Positions 1 through 5,196 of a stretch of 5,517 nt of DNA are shown piece by piece. The DNA is from Chthonomonadaceae bacterium (lineage in GTDB: Bacteria > Armatimonadota > Chthonomonadetes > Chthonomonadales > Chthonomonadaceae). The DNA is taken from contig JACMPS010000176.1 of the NCBI GenBank assembly GCA_014377395.1, forward strand, positions 1 through 5,517, given 5' to 3'. The position numbers and the translations under genes are program-made. Each line of letters opens with the position of its first letter. The first letter of the stretch is position 1. Under the pieces are notes generated by a model. That model did no database searches. It was not told where the DNA came from and saw only the letters and a program-made list of their open reading frames with translations.

Positions 1-741
1 AGTAAACTGACCGATGATGCACCTACGAATATCCCTTGCGATCTAACCCCGGATGGCCTTTGGCTTCTGACACGCGATCATCTCTCCTGCACCAAAATTT
101 ACAATGTGGCGACTGGGAAGCCCTTTCAGACCGAGGGAGGAGGGACGCATGGAGACAATTATTGGATTGATAACGGAAGGCAGTGGCTTGATTTTAGTGT
201 TGGTCTTACCGGGAGATTAAACCGCCCGGCTATCGTTTCTATCGGCTCTCGCAAGACACGAAAAGTCCGTGACCTTCTCGAACCCGGCAACCGTCCCGTC
301 AACCGACTTCAGACAAAACGACTTGCCGGGAGGGGCAACCTGCTTTATGCCCTGGATGTGAATGGAGAATTGCCGGGTGTGATTGAGCGTCCTGAACCCA
401 TTGTGACAAAATTTACCGTGCGAACAATGAGAGTGGGTCGCCTTGTTTATCCTCTCCGTCAGAAAACATTCAGGCTTCCCTATCGGGGTCAGGTGATGGA
501 AACAACCATCTCGCCTGATTGCAAGCGTGTCGTTTTTACGCTGAGAACAATCGGCAGACAAAAGAAGGAAGGGCTTTTTACTTGCTTTCTGAATGGAAGG
601 GGAATGAAGCTCTTGGGCAGTGTCCCTACAACAGCAACGGAAGGTGACAACGGACTGTTTCAATCCCTTCGATGGATGCCGGGAAATCAGGGCGTGAGTT
701 TTCTGTATCAGAAGCAACTTTGGTCAGTGAACCTTGAGTAG
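1..741 (+). CDS. C-terminal part of a PD40/WD40-like beta-propeller protein (5' end outside window)
   Basis: The frame is open from base 1 to the TAG at 739-741, giving 246 residues with no start needed inside the window; a GTG at 106 is possible but the coding signal continues upstream of it. At least three repeat-like units are visible: LTPDGLWLL with a following KIYNVATGK (residues 15-40), SPDCKRVVF (171-179) and LRWMPGNQGVSFLY ending in LWSVNL (223-245). The 'PDG/PDx + hydrophobic strand' pattern is the signature of TolB/PD40 and WD40-like propeller blades. The piece is rich in Arg, Lys and Gly and has no membrane segment. Propeller proteins of this kind usually bind other proteins or accompany peptidase or surface functions, but nothing here identifies a substrate or catalytic domain; the N-terminal part may carry one. 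The last blade ends at the stop codon, so the C-terminus looks natural rather than broken. The next gene is 550 bp away, so no operon link is implied. Confidence 0.7.
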   Translation, partial: SKLTDDAPTNIPCDLTPDGLWLLTRDHLSCTKIYNVATGKPFQTEGGGTHGDNYWIDNGRQWLDFSVGLTGRLNRPAIVSIGSRKTRKVRDLLEPGNRPVNRLQTKRLAGRGNLLYALDVNGELPGVIERPEPIVTKFTVRTMRVGRLVYPLRQKTFRLPYRGQVMETTISPDCKRVVFTLRTIGRQKKEGLFTCFLNGRGMKLLGSVPTTATEGDNGLFQSLRWMPGNQGVSFLYQKQLWSVNLE

Positions 742-867
742 AGATACAACTCACCTTACGCAGACTTGCTCTCACCCTTTCTCGCGCACAACCTTCTCAA
801 ACCGCTTTAGCGAATTGATTTCTCCTTTCCCTGACCTGAAGATGTTTAGAGCAGACCTCACTCCCAA

Positions 868-907
868 CCCCCTCTCCTGATCCCCTCATGCTTCGGAGGA
901 GAGGGGG
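868..907. repeat. C-rich/G-rich 11-bp perfect inverted repeat
   Basis: CCCCCTCTCCT at 868-878 is perfectly complementary to AGGAGAGGGGG at 897-907, with an 18-base loop. No T tract follows on the + strand, so it is not a standard intrinsic terminator. Palindromes of this composition (an 'aaccccctctcc' arm paired with 'ggagaggggg') are known as dispersed intergenic repeats in several bacterial phyla, and this copy looks like one of them; that assignment is by resemblance only. In RNA it would form a stable stem and might limit read-through or protect the 3' end of the upstream message. Confidence 0.6.
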
Positions 908-1044
908 AGACAATGCCTGTTAATCTTTGACCGATTTCTGTGCGAAGAGAGGAGAGCAAAAATCACAAAAGTCGGATCGTGCTACCCGCTTTTCTTGTCC
1001 CGCACCCAACCTTTTTAGTTTCTCTCGATCAGATAATTGCATTG

Positions 1045-1062
1045 AGTCCACGCAGGTGGACT
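1045..1062 (+). terminator. Small hairpin, possible weak terminator
   Basis: AGTCCAC (1045-1051) pairs perfectly with GTGGACT (1056-1062) around the four-base loop GCAG. It is followed by TTGCGCTTTTG, an interrupted T-rich stretch, so termination on the + strand is possible but weak. It lies about 300 bp after the beta-propeller gene, farther than a usual terminator. Confidence 0.3.
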
Positions 1063-1076
1063 TTGCGCTTTTGTAG

Positions 1077-1096
1077 CCCCTGAATTTATTCAAGGG
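1077..1096. repeat. Imperfect hairpin next to the previous one
   Basis: CCC at 1077-1079 pairs with GGG at 1094-1096, and TGAA (1081-1084) pairs with TTCA (1089-1092), with one C/A mismatch between the two blocks. The loop is four bases. There is no T tract behind it. It begins 14 bases after the hairpin at 1045-1062, and the two could act together or be chance. Confidence 0.25.
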
Positions 1097-1201
1097 TCTC
1101 CCATAGCCCTCAAAATTCATTTCCCGGACTCCCTCAATTCCTCTCTCCAAGAATAAAAAAGAAGAATCTGAAAAATCTCGTCTCCTTACCGTGTGGAAGT
1201 G

Positions 1202-1231
1202 TTGACTCGGCTTTGTTGAATAGGGTATCCT
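1202..1231 (+). promoter_or_regulatory. Sigma70-like promoter for the ACT protein-aspartokinase unit
   Basis: TTGACT at 1202-1207 (five of six matches to TTGACA) and TATCCT at 1226-1231 (four of six to TATAAT) are separated by 18 bp. Transcription would begin near 1238, leaving a leader of roughly 54 bases before the ATG at 1292. That leader is too short for a lysine riboswitch, so if the unit is feedback controlled this probably happens at the protein level. This is a pattern match only. Confidence 0.55.
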
Positions 1232-1291
1232 GTTTGAGAAAGATTTCACAAAGTCTGCCGGAACGCCGGGAAAGCCGAGTAGCCTCCAAAG

Positions 1292-1834
1292 ATGGACAGC
1301 CGCACCCCTCAAATTATTCCCAATGTCACCTTCGAGCGAGAGCGCGGAGTCCATGCCATTCAGGTCACGCACGATGTTGCTCACGCGGTCATGGCGATTG
1401 ACAGCGAGGCGTATCCCACTCATGCGGCGGGGGTCCAGTTTTTGCTACGAGCACTCAATGATGCTCAGATTCCCCTGTTTTTGATCAAATTGCATCGGAC
1501 TGCAATCACGGCGGGGCTTGCGGGGGTTTATCTTCCAAAACTTGAAGAGGCGATGGCGCGTGAGGGAATTCGCGTGAAAACTCGACGTGACCTTTCTCTG
1601 ATTATCGTGAAAGCCGCCCTGATGCGCGAGACTTCCGGGGTGATGGTTCAGATTTCCGATGCCCTTGTTGCGGCAAAAGCCAACCTGTTTCAGACGGGCG
1701 ACTCACACAACTCCGTGCAATGCCTGATCGAAGCGGACCGAACGGATGCCGCCCTGAACGAACTTTGCAAAACGTTTCATCTGGAGGCGAGTGCCGTGAT
1801 CGAGTCGCCTTTGACCGAGGAGAGAGCAAGATGA
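1292..1834 (+). CDS. Stand-alone double-ACT-domain protein, aspartokinase-regulatory type
   Basis: The protein has 180 residues and no catalytic domain. It appears to consist of two ACT folds, at about residues 17-95 and 101-165. The second is clear: a strand SLIIVKAAL, then a helix after TSGVMVQISDAL, then QTGDSHNSVQCLIE (134-147), which matches QTADSEMSVSCLIS in the last ACT domain of the next gene (438-451) at 9 of 14 positions. The QxxDS...CLI block is typical of the ligand-binding interface in aspartokinase ACT domains. The ATG at 1292 is the first start after an in-frame TAG at 1280-1282, so the start is well fixed, but no Shine-Dalgarno sequence precedes it. Its TGA overlaps the ATG of the aspartokinase gene (ATGA), implying translational coupling. 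I infer a regulatory partner or amino-acid sensor for that kinase, comparable in idea to the small regulatory beta subunit of Bacillus LysC, which is made from an internal start. Its ligand (lysine, threonine or another) is not shown. Confidence 0.8.
   Translation: MDSRTPQIIPNVTFERERGVHAIQVTHDVAHAVMAIDSEAYPTHAAGVQFLLRALNDAQIPLFLIKLHRTAITAGLAGVYLPKLEEAMAREGIRVKTRRDLSLIIVKAALMRETSGVMVQISDALVAAKANLFQTGDSHNSVQCLIEADRTDAALNELCKTFHLEASAVIESPLTEERAR
1817..1822 (+). promoter_or_regulatory. Ribosome binding site that sets the aspartokinase start
   Basis: GAGGAG lies eight bases before the ATG at 1831, inside the 3' end of the preceding ACT gene. This decides for the ATG at 1831 over farther upstream in-frame starts, which would overlap the ACT gene extensively and add residues that are not aspartokinase-like. 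Confidence 0.75.
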
Positions 1835-3240
1835 GCCTTCTCTCACCACGAATTCTGGTGCAAAAGTTTGGGGGAACTTCGGTTGACCGCCCTGAAAACC
1901 GCGCTCTTGCCGCTCGAAAAGTCATCAAGGCGAAAAATGCGGGGTTCAGTCCTGTTGTCGTCGTCTCGGCAATCGGTCGAAATGGTGCGCCTTATGCCAC
2001 CGACACGTTGATCAAAGTGTTGCGGGATGTAGACCCGCAGGTTCCGCCCGCCCCGCATGAAATGGACATGATAATGGCGTGTGGCGAGATCATTTCAAGC
2101 GTCGTCTTTGCGCATACTCTGCAAACGATGGGCTACAAAGCCATTGCCCTTTCCGGTGGACAAGCGGGGATTATCACCAATCCTGAATTTGGAAATGCGC
2201 GTATTCTTGAAATTCGCCCGAATGCCCTTCACAAACTGATCGAAGCAGGTTACATTCCCGTGGTCTGCGGGTTTCAGGGAATGACGGAGCCGGACGAGAT
2301 ACTGGAGCCGGGTTCGATCACGACATTAGGGCGCGGCGGTTCCGATACGACGGCTTCGGCACTCGGCGTGGCACTCAAGGCGGTCGCGGTTGAGATTTAT
2401 ACCGATGTGGACGGCGTGAAAACCGCCGATCCTAGCCTAGTTGAAAACGCCCGCACCCTCGATATTTGCACTTATGAAGAGGTGGCGGAGATGGCACATC
2501 AGGGCGCGAAAGTCGTGCATCCCCGTGCTGCCGAAATTGCGATGGATCACAATATCCCGCTGTGGGTGAAGTCCACTTTTTCGGATTTGCCCGGAACCCG
2601 TATTGCCAATTCCGAGGAATCTACTTCGACAGGCGGCGATTACGGCGAGTCCATGCGCTACCGCACAACGGGAATCGCTCACACCGGAAAGGTAGTTTTC
2701 ATTCGGTTGGAGACGGGCGAAGTCACGCATAAATCCGAAATCGAACGACAGGTCTATCGGATGATGGCGGAGGCAGGAGTCAATATCTACTTTGTGACGT
2801 TCAGCCCGACTTCGATCTCGTTTGCGGTTCCGCGTTCACTTTATCCGATTGCCCGTGACCTACTCGACGGCATGATCGTTCCCGTTCGAAATGAAAATCA
2901 GGTGGGAGCAAAACGCGCCACCTACTACATTTTCAAGTATGAGGGCGGTCTTGATTTGGCTTATCGGGTTCAGCGTCCGCTTTTGATGAGCGTCGAGCCG
3001 GATGTTGAGATTGTAGACGTTCCCGCAACCGCGATTGAAAATTGTACCGTTGTTTCCGTGATCGCCTCGAACCACCGACGTATTCCCGGCGTCTTGATGA
3101 CGATCCATGAGACCTTGACAAAAGCGGGGATCACGGTCTACCAGACGGCGGATTCCGAAATGTCGGTTTCCTGTCTGATCTCGGAAAGTGACGTGAAGCG
3201 AGCCGTGCAACTGTTGCACGAGCGACTTCTGGAGCAGTAA
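1831..3240 (+). CDS. lysC: Aspartate kinase (DapG/LysC-type aspartokinase)
   Basis: Phosphorylates L-aspartate with ATP to 4-phospho-L-aspartate, the committed cytoplasmic step towards lysine, diaminopimelate, threonine and methionine. The protein has 469 residues. The kinase domain (about 1-280) shows KFGGTS (12-17), the TTLGRGGSDTTA substrate/ATP motif (164-175), YTDVDGVKTADP (190-201) and YEEVAEMAHQGAKVVHPRA (215-233). Overall it resembles Bacillus DapG more than E. coli LysC, for example in VVVVSAIGRNG and the YATDTL region. Two ACT domains follow: the first begins near GKVVFIRL (286), the second spans about 405-469 and contains QTADSEMSVSCLI (438-450). Monofunctional DapG/LysC enzymes are usually about 400-410 residues; the extra length lies mainly between the ACT units, at about 349-392. 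The start at 1831 has a good GAGGAG site and overlaps the upstream ACT gene by four bases. The family is usually inhibited by lysine and/or threonine, or by diaminopimelate for DapG; which applies here cannot be read from the sequence. Confidence 0.95.
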   Translation: MSLLSPRILVQKFGGTSVDRPENRALAARKVIKAKNAGFSPVVVVSAIGRNGAPYATDTLIKVLRDVDPQVPPAPHEMDMIMACGEIISSVVFAHTLQTMGYKAIALSGGQAGIITNPEFGNARILEIRPNALHKLIEAGYIPVVCGFQGMTEPDEILEPGSITTLGRGGSDTTASALGVALKAVAVEIYTDVDGVKTADPSLVENARTLDICTYEEVAEMAHQGAKVVHPRAAEIAMDHNIPLWVKSTFSDLPGTRIANSEESTSTGGDYGESMRYRTTGIAHTGKVVFIRLETGEVTHKSEIERQVYRMMAEAGVNIYFVTFSPTSISFAVPRSLYPIARDLLDGMIVPVRNENQVGAKRATYYIFKYEGGLDLAYRVQRPLLMSVEPDVEIVDVPATAIENCTVVSVIASNHRRIPGVLMTIHETLTKAGITVYQTADSEMSVSCLISESDVKRAVQLLHERLLEQ

Positions 3241-3250
3241 GGCGGTCATT

Positions 3251-3610
3251 ATGTCTCAAAAGCCAGAACCAAAAGACGAACCCGAAGAGGTTCCGCTTGA
3301 AAAACGGTTTCCAATAGTCCCACATCTGGGAGACATCCCGATGGCTCCAAAAGTGACGGCGCAATTGCCGCCCGATCCCTCAAAAGTGCAAGTCGAGGGA
3401 AGTGTCAAGCCCGGAGAATACACGAATTTGGGGCTTTCGATGACGGCGGCGGGAACCTTCGTCTCACCAATCATTGTGCTTTCCTTGATCGGATATTTTC
3501 TCGATATGAAGTTTAAGACAACGCCGATTCTTGTCTTTATCGGGTTGGTGATAGGCTTTATTGTCGGGGTGACGAGTTTGATGCGTGTTTCCGCAAAATT
3601 ATCAAAATAA
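3251..3610 (+). CDS. atpZ: AtpZ/AtpI-family protein, ATP synthase-associated
   Basis: A 119-residue protein with two predicted membrane helices at about residues 62-84 and 92-111. Around the first helix it shows the family pattern YTNLGLSMTAAGTF...GYFLD (57-85), and the second helix is Gly-rich (LVFIGLVIGFIVGV). This fits the small AtpZ-like 'ATPase gene 1' family, whose members sit at the head of F0F1-ATP synthase operons and assist c-ring assembly or magnesium/calcium supply with AtpI. Residues 1-56 form a hydrophilic, Pro-, Glu- and Lys-rich N-terminal extension that is longer than in many relatives and is probably cytoplasmic and disordered. The ATG at 3251 follows AAGG (3239-3242) by eight bases. 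The gene starts only 10 bp after the aspartokinase stop, so co-transcription with it is likely. Family assignment is by the short motifs and by the position ahead of atpI-atpB. Confidence 0.75.
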   Translation: MSQKPEPKDEPEEVPLEKRFPIVPHLGDIPMAPKVTAQLPPDPSKVQVEGSVKPGEYTNLGLSMTAAGTFVSPIIVLSLIGYFLDMKFKTTPILVFIGLVIGFIVGVTSLMRVSAKLSK

Positions 3611-3616
3611 GAAAAA

Positions 3617-3637
3617 ATACGGTAGGTTGTGCCGTAT
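3617..3637. terminator. Hairpin after atpZ; terminator-like on the minus strand, weak on plus
   Basis: ATACGGTA (3617-3624) pairs with TGCCGTAT (3630-3637), with one G-T wobble, around the five-base loop GGTTG. It lies seven bases after the atpZ stop. On the + strand only a few Ts follow (CGTTCTG), so termination would be partial at best. On the minus strand the stem runs into six Ts (complement of the A run at 3612-3617), a textbook terminator shape, although no minus-strand gene is seen to its right. It may instead be a processing or stability element between atpZ and atpI. Confidence 0.4.
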
Positions 3638-3649
3638 CGTTCTGAATTG

Positions 3650-3658
3650 TGACATAAT
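3650..3658 (+). promoter_or_regulatory. Possible extended -10 promoter ahead of atpI-atpB-atpE
   Basis: TGACATAAT contains the extended -10 element TG, one base, then CATAAT (five of six matches to TATAAT). No good -35 lies at the usual 17-bp distance, which extended -10 promoters tolerate. A start near 3665 would leave a leader of about 60 bases before atpI. It would let the ATP synthase genes be transcribed apart from the aspartokinase unit. Confidence 0.4.
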
Positions 3659-3723
3659 AGAGGGCAGTATTCGCAACCAACTCGCCCGCAATTGAAAAAC
3701 GAAAAAGAAATTGGTGGATACTC

Positions 3724-4203
3724 TTGAAATTAAAATCTAATCTTAGCGAAAAGATGCCGCAATGTGCCTTGAGGTGGAGTTTGCTGACCTCTTTGCTTTT
3801 CGGAACACTCCTTGCAATGACCGGACAAATTCGATTATCTCTTGGCTTCGGAATCGGTGCGGTTCTTTCGCTGTTCAGTCTGTGGTCTTTGTCAGTGGGG
3901 ATTCCCGCCCTAATCTGTCACGGAGCCGGGACTCTTCAGCGAGTTGCGTTCGGTTTGCTTCTCTGGACAAAGTTGCCCGTCTTCATTTTGCTTCTCTATG
4001 TTGCCTCACAACTGGGAGAGACCGCTCTGATGGGAGCCATTGCAGGGATTGCGCTTTGCCCGATGATGATTGCTTTTTTGACGATGCTGGAACTGGCACT
4101 GCCTTTACTTCTCTCGCGTCGTACTCGATTTGTCACACTGGAGACGCCTGTCAAAACTCCGGCAACCGCCGTAACGACACAGGCGATCCCGAAAAGAGGT
4201 TAA
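3724..4203 (+). CDS. atpI: AtpI-like ATP synthase subunit I (membrane assembly protein)
   Basis: A 159-residue, strongly hydrophobic protein with four predicted membrane helices at about residues 16-33, 38-62, 73-95 and 100-130, the layout of ATP synthase protein I. The third helix includes LLLWTKLPVFILLLY (78-92), like the charged-residue-containing helix of AtpI relatives. It lies directly before atpB, the classic position. AtpI is known to help assemble or stabilise the c ring and has been linked with AtpZ to magnesium/calcium transport. Sequence conservation in this family is low, so the call rests on topology and context. The start used is TTG at 3724, preceded by GGTGGA (3713-3718) at five bases; the alternative ATG at 3754 (residue 11) has no comparable ribosome site but would still keep all four helices. 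The C-terminal tail (about 131-159) is Thr- and Arg-rich and soluble. Confidence 0.7.
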   Translation: MKLKSNLSEKMPQCALRWSLLTSLLFGTLLAMTGQIRLSLGFGIGAVLSLFSLWSLSVGIPALICHGAGTLQRVAFGLLLWTKLPVFILLLYVASQLGETALMGAIAGIALCPMMIAFLTMLELALPLLLSRRTRFVTLETPVKTPATAVTTQAIPKRG

Positions 4204-4210
4204 ACAAAAA

Positions 4211-5038
4211 ATGCCGCAGTTTTTGCCGCAACTCTTCCCTTATGGAATTCTGGCGCAAGCCACTACCGACCACGCTGAGCATGAAGCCCATAAACTCGGT
4301 GATATTCCCTCGGCAAAATTGCTGTTCGGGAATTCCGTGATGATCGCCGTGATTATGATCGTCTTCTCCCTCTTGGCAAAGCGCAATTTTCAGCGTGTTC
4401 CACATGGGAGTCAGAATTTTGCTGAGTATATCGTCGAGCAAATCAAGGGGTTTGTGGTGGGGATTGTGGGTCCCGGTGGCGAAAAGTATGTACCGCTTGT
4501 CGGAACACTCTTTATCTACATCATTCTGGCAAACCTAGTAGGGCAAATTCCCGGCTTCCATTCTCCTACTGCTAATCTTACGCTAACCTTTGCACTCGGT
4601 GTCATCGTTTTCGTTTTCGTCCAGTGGGAAGGTATCAGAAACAATGGCCCCGGCGGTCATGCGATGCACTTCATGGGTCCCAAACTTGGAAAGTATCCGC
4701 TTCTGGCTCCCTTGATGTTGCCGATTGAACTGATTTCGGAGATCGTCAAGCCATTTACGCTCGGTGTTCGACTTTTCGGAAACATCTTTGGCGGCGACGT
4801 GATTATCGCCGTAATTGCAGGTCTTGCCCTGTCGCTGATCGGACCCGCCTTTGGATGGCTTCCGTTGCAGTTACCGATTCTCTTTCTGGAACTGCTGACC
4901 GCTTTTGTGCAGGCACTTGTCTTCTGTATGTTGACCTGCGTTTATCTTTCCCTCGTCCAGCGTCATGGTGATCATGAAGAAGGCGACGGCGAATCGGCGG
5001 GAGACCATAGTTCTCCCGCTGTCGCGACAGGACATTAG
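4211..5038 (+). CDS. atpB: F0F1-ATP synthase subunit a
   Basis: Stator half-channel subunit of F0 in the cytoplasmic membrane; it passes ions to and from the c ring. The protein has 275 residues, a usual length. The diagnostic LGVRLFGNIFGGD block is at residues 184-196 and carries the essential arginine R187 (E. coli R210). D196 occupies the place of E. coli E219, and E227 and Q234 in ELLTAFVQALVF stand where E. coli has H245 and Q252; a Glu at the H245 position is common outside enterobacteria. Membrane helices are seen around 38-56, the PLVGTLFIYIILANLVG region, the TLTFALGVIVFVFV region and a long C-terminal pair from about 197 to 248. Both ends are hydrophilic and His-rich: HAEHEAHK at 21-28 and an acidic, His-containing tail at 250-275. 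AGAGG (4195-4199) lies 11 bases before the ATG. The gene follows atpI by seven bases. Confidence 0.97.
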   Translation: MPQFLPQLFPYGILAQATTDHAEHEAHKLGDIPSAKLLFGNSVMIAVIMIVFSLLAKRNFQRVPHGSQNFAEYIVEQIKGFVVGIVGPGGEKYVPLVGTLFIYIILANLVGQIPGFHSPTANLTLTFALGVIVFVFVQWEGIRNNGPGGHAMHFMGPKLGKYPLLAPLMLPIELISEIVKPFTLGVRLFGNIFGGDVIIAVIAGLALSLIGPAFGWLPLQLPILFLELLTAFVQALVFCMLTCVYLSLVQRHGDHEEGDGESAGDHSSPAVATGH

Positions 5039-5196
5039 GCACGACGCCTCTTCATCTGCGCGAACCCGGAAAATGGTCAGGCAGGGTCTCTCCGCCCATT
5101 CTCCAGATTGTAAACGACCCGAATTTTAATCTCTTTTGTGTACGTTACGTCTCTAATTTCAGAGTGGATTAAGGGCGTAGCGGAAAGGAACTCGAT
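5039..5196 (+). promoter_or_regulatory. 158-bp leader between atpB and atpE, T-rich near its end
   Basis: No gene is seen here. The second half (about 5121-5160) is T-rich, with TTTTAAT, CTCTTTTGTG and CTCTAATTTC, followed by the atpE ribosome site. In E. coli a U-rich segment ahead of atpE acts as a translational enhancer that raises c-subunit output; a similar role here is an inference from composition and position. No well-spaced -35/-10 pair or strong terminator hairpin was found. Confidence 0.4.
5185..5190 (+). promoter_or_regulatory. Strong atpE ribosome binding site
   Basis: AAGGAA lies six bases before the ATG at 5197, within GGAAAGGAA. It is among the clearest Shine-Dalgarno sites of the window and supports this start, which also gives a c subunit of normal length. 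Confidence 0.7.

Larger units (their letters stand above)
742..1291. other. 550-bp intergenic region with hairpins and a promoter
   Basis: No convincing gene is seen on either strand. A minus-strand open frame (920-1423) crosses part of it but shows no recognisable family and runs antisense into the next gene. The region holds a strong inverted repeat (868-907), two smaller hairpins (1045-1062, 1077-1096) and a sigma70-like promoter near its right end (1202-1231). It therefore probably separates the beta-propeller gene from the aspartokinase unit, with termination signals on the left and initiation on the right. Confidence 0.6.

Noticed and set aside
217..717. Minus-strand open frame opposite the beta-propeller gene
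   Set aside because: The + strand frame has repeat motifs and extends beyond the window; the minus frame shows no family features.
1238..1291. Lysine riboswitch ahead of the aspartokinase unit
   Set aside because: The leader after the likely promoter is only about 54 bases, far shorter than an L-box, and shows no multi-helix structure.
920..1423. Minus-strand open frame of 167 codons in the gap before the ACT gene
   Set aside because: It shows no recognisable family, has mixed composition, crosses the promoter and runs antisense into the start of the ACT gene. The + strand gene has clear domain similarity, so this frame is most likely chance.
1720..1830. Upstream extension of the aspartokinase to an ATG at 1720
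   Set aside because: It would overlap the ACT gene by more than 100 bases and add residues without aspartokinase similarity; the ATG at 1831 has GAGGAG at ideal spacing and puts KFGGTS at the usual place near the N-terminus.
3762..4340. Plus-strand open frame of 192 codons overlapping atpI and the start of atpB
   Set aside because: Its translation is Ser-, Arg- and Cys-rich with no domain pattern, while the atpI and atpB frames give clear membrane proteins.
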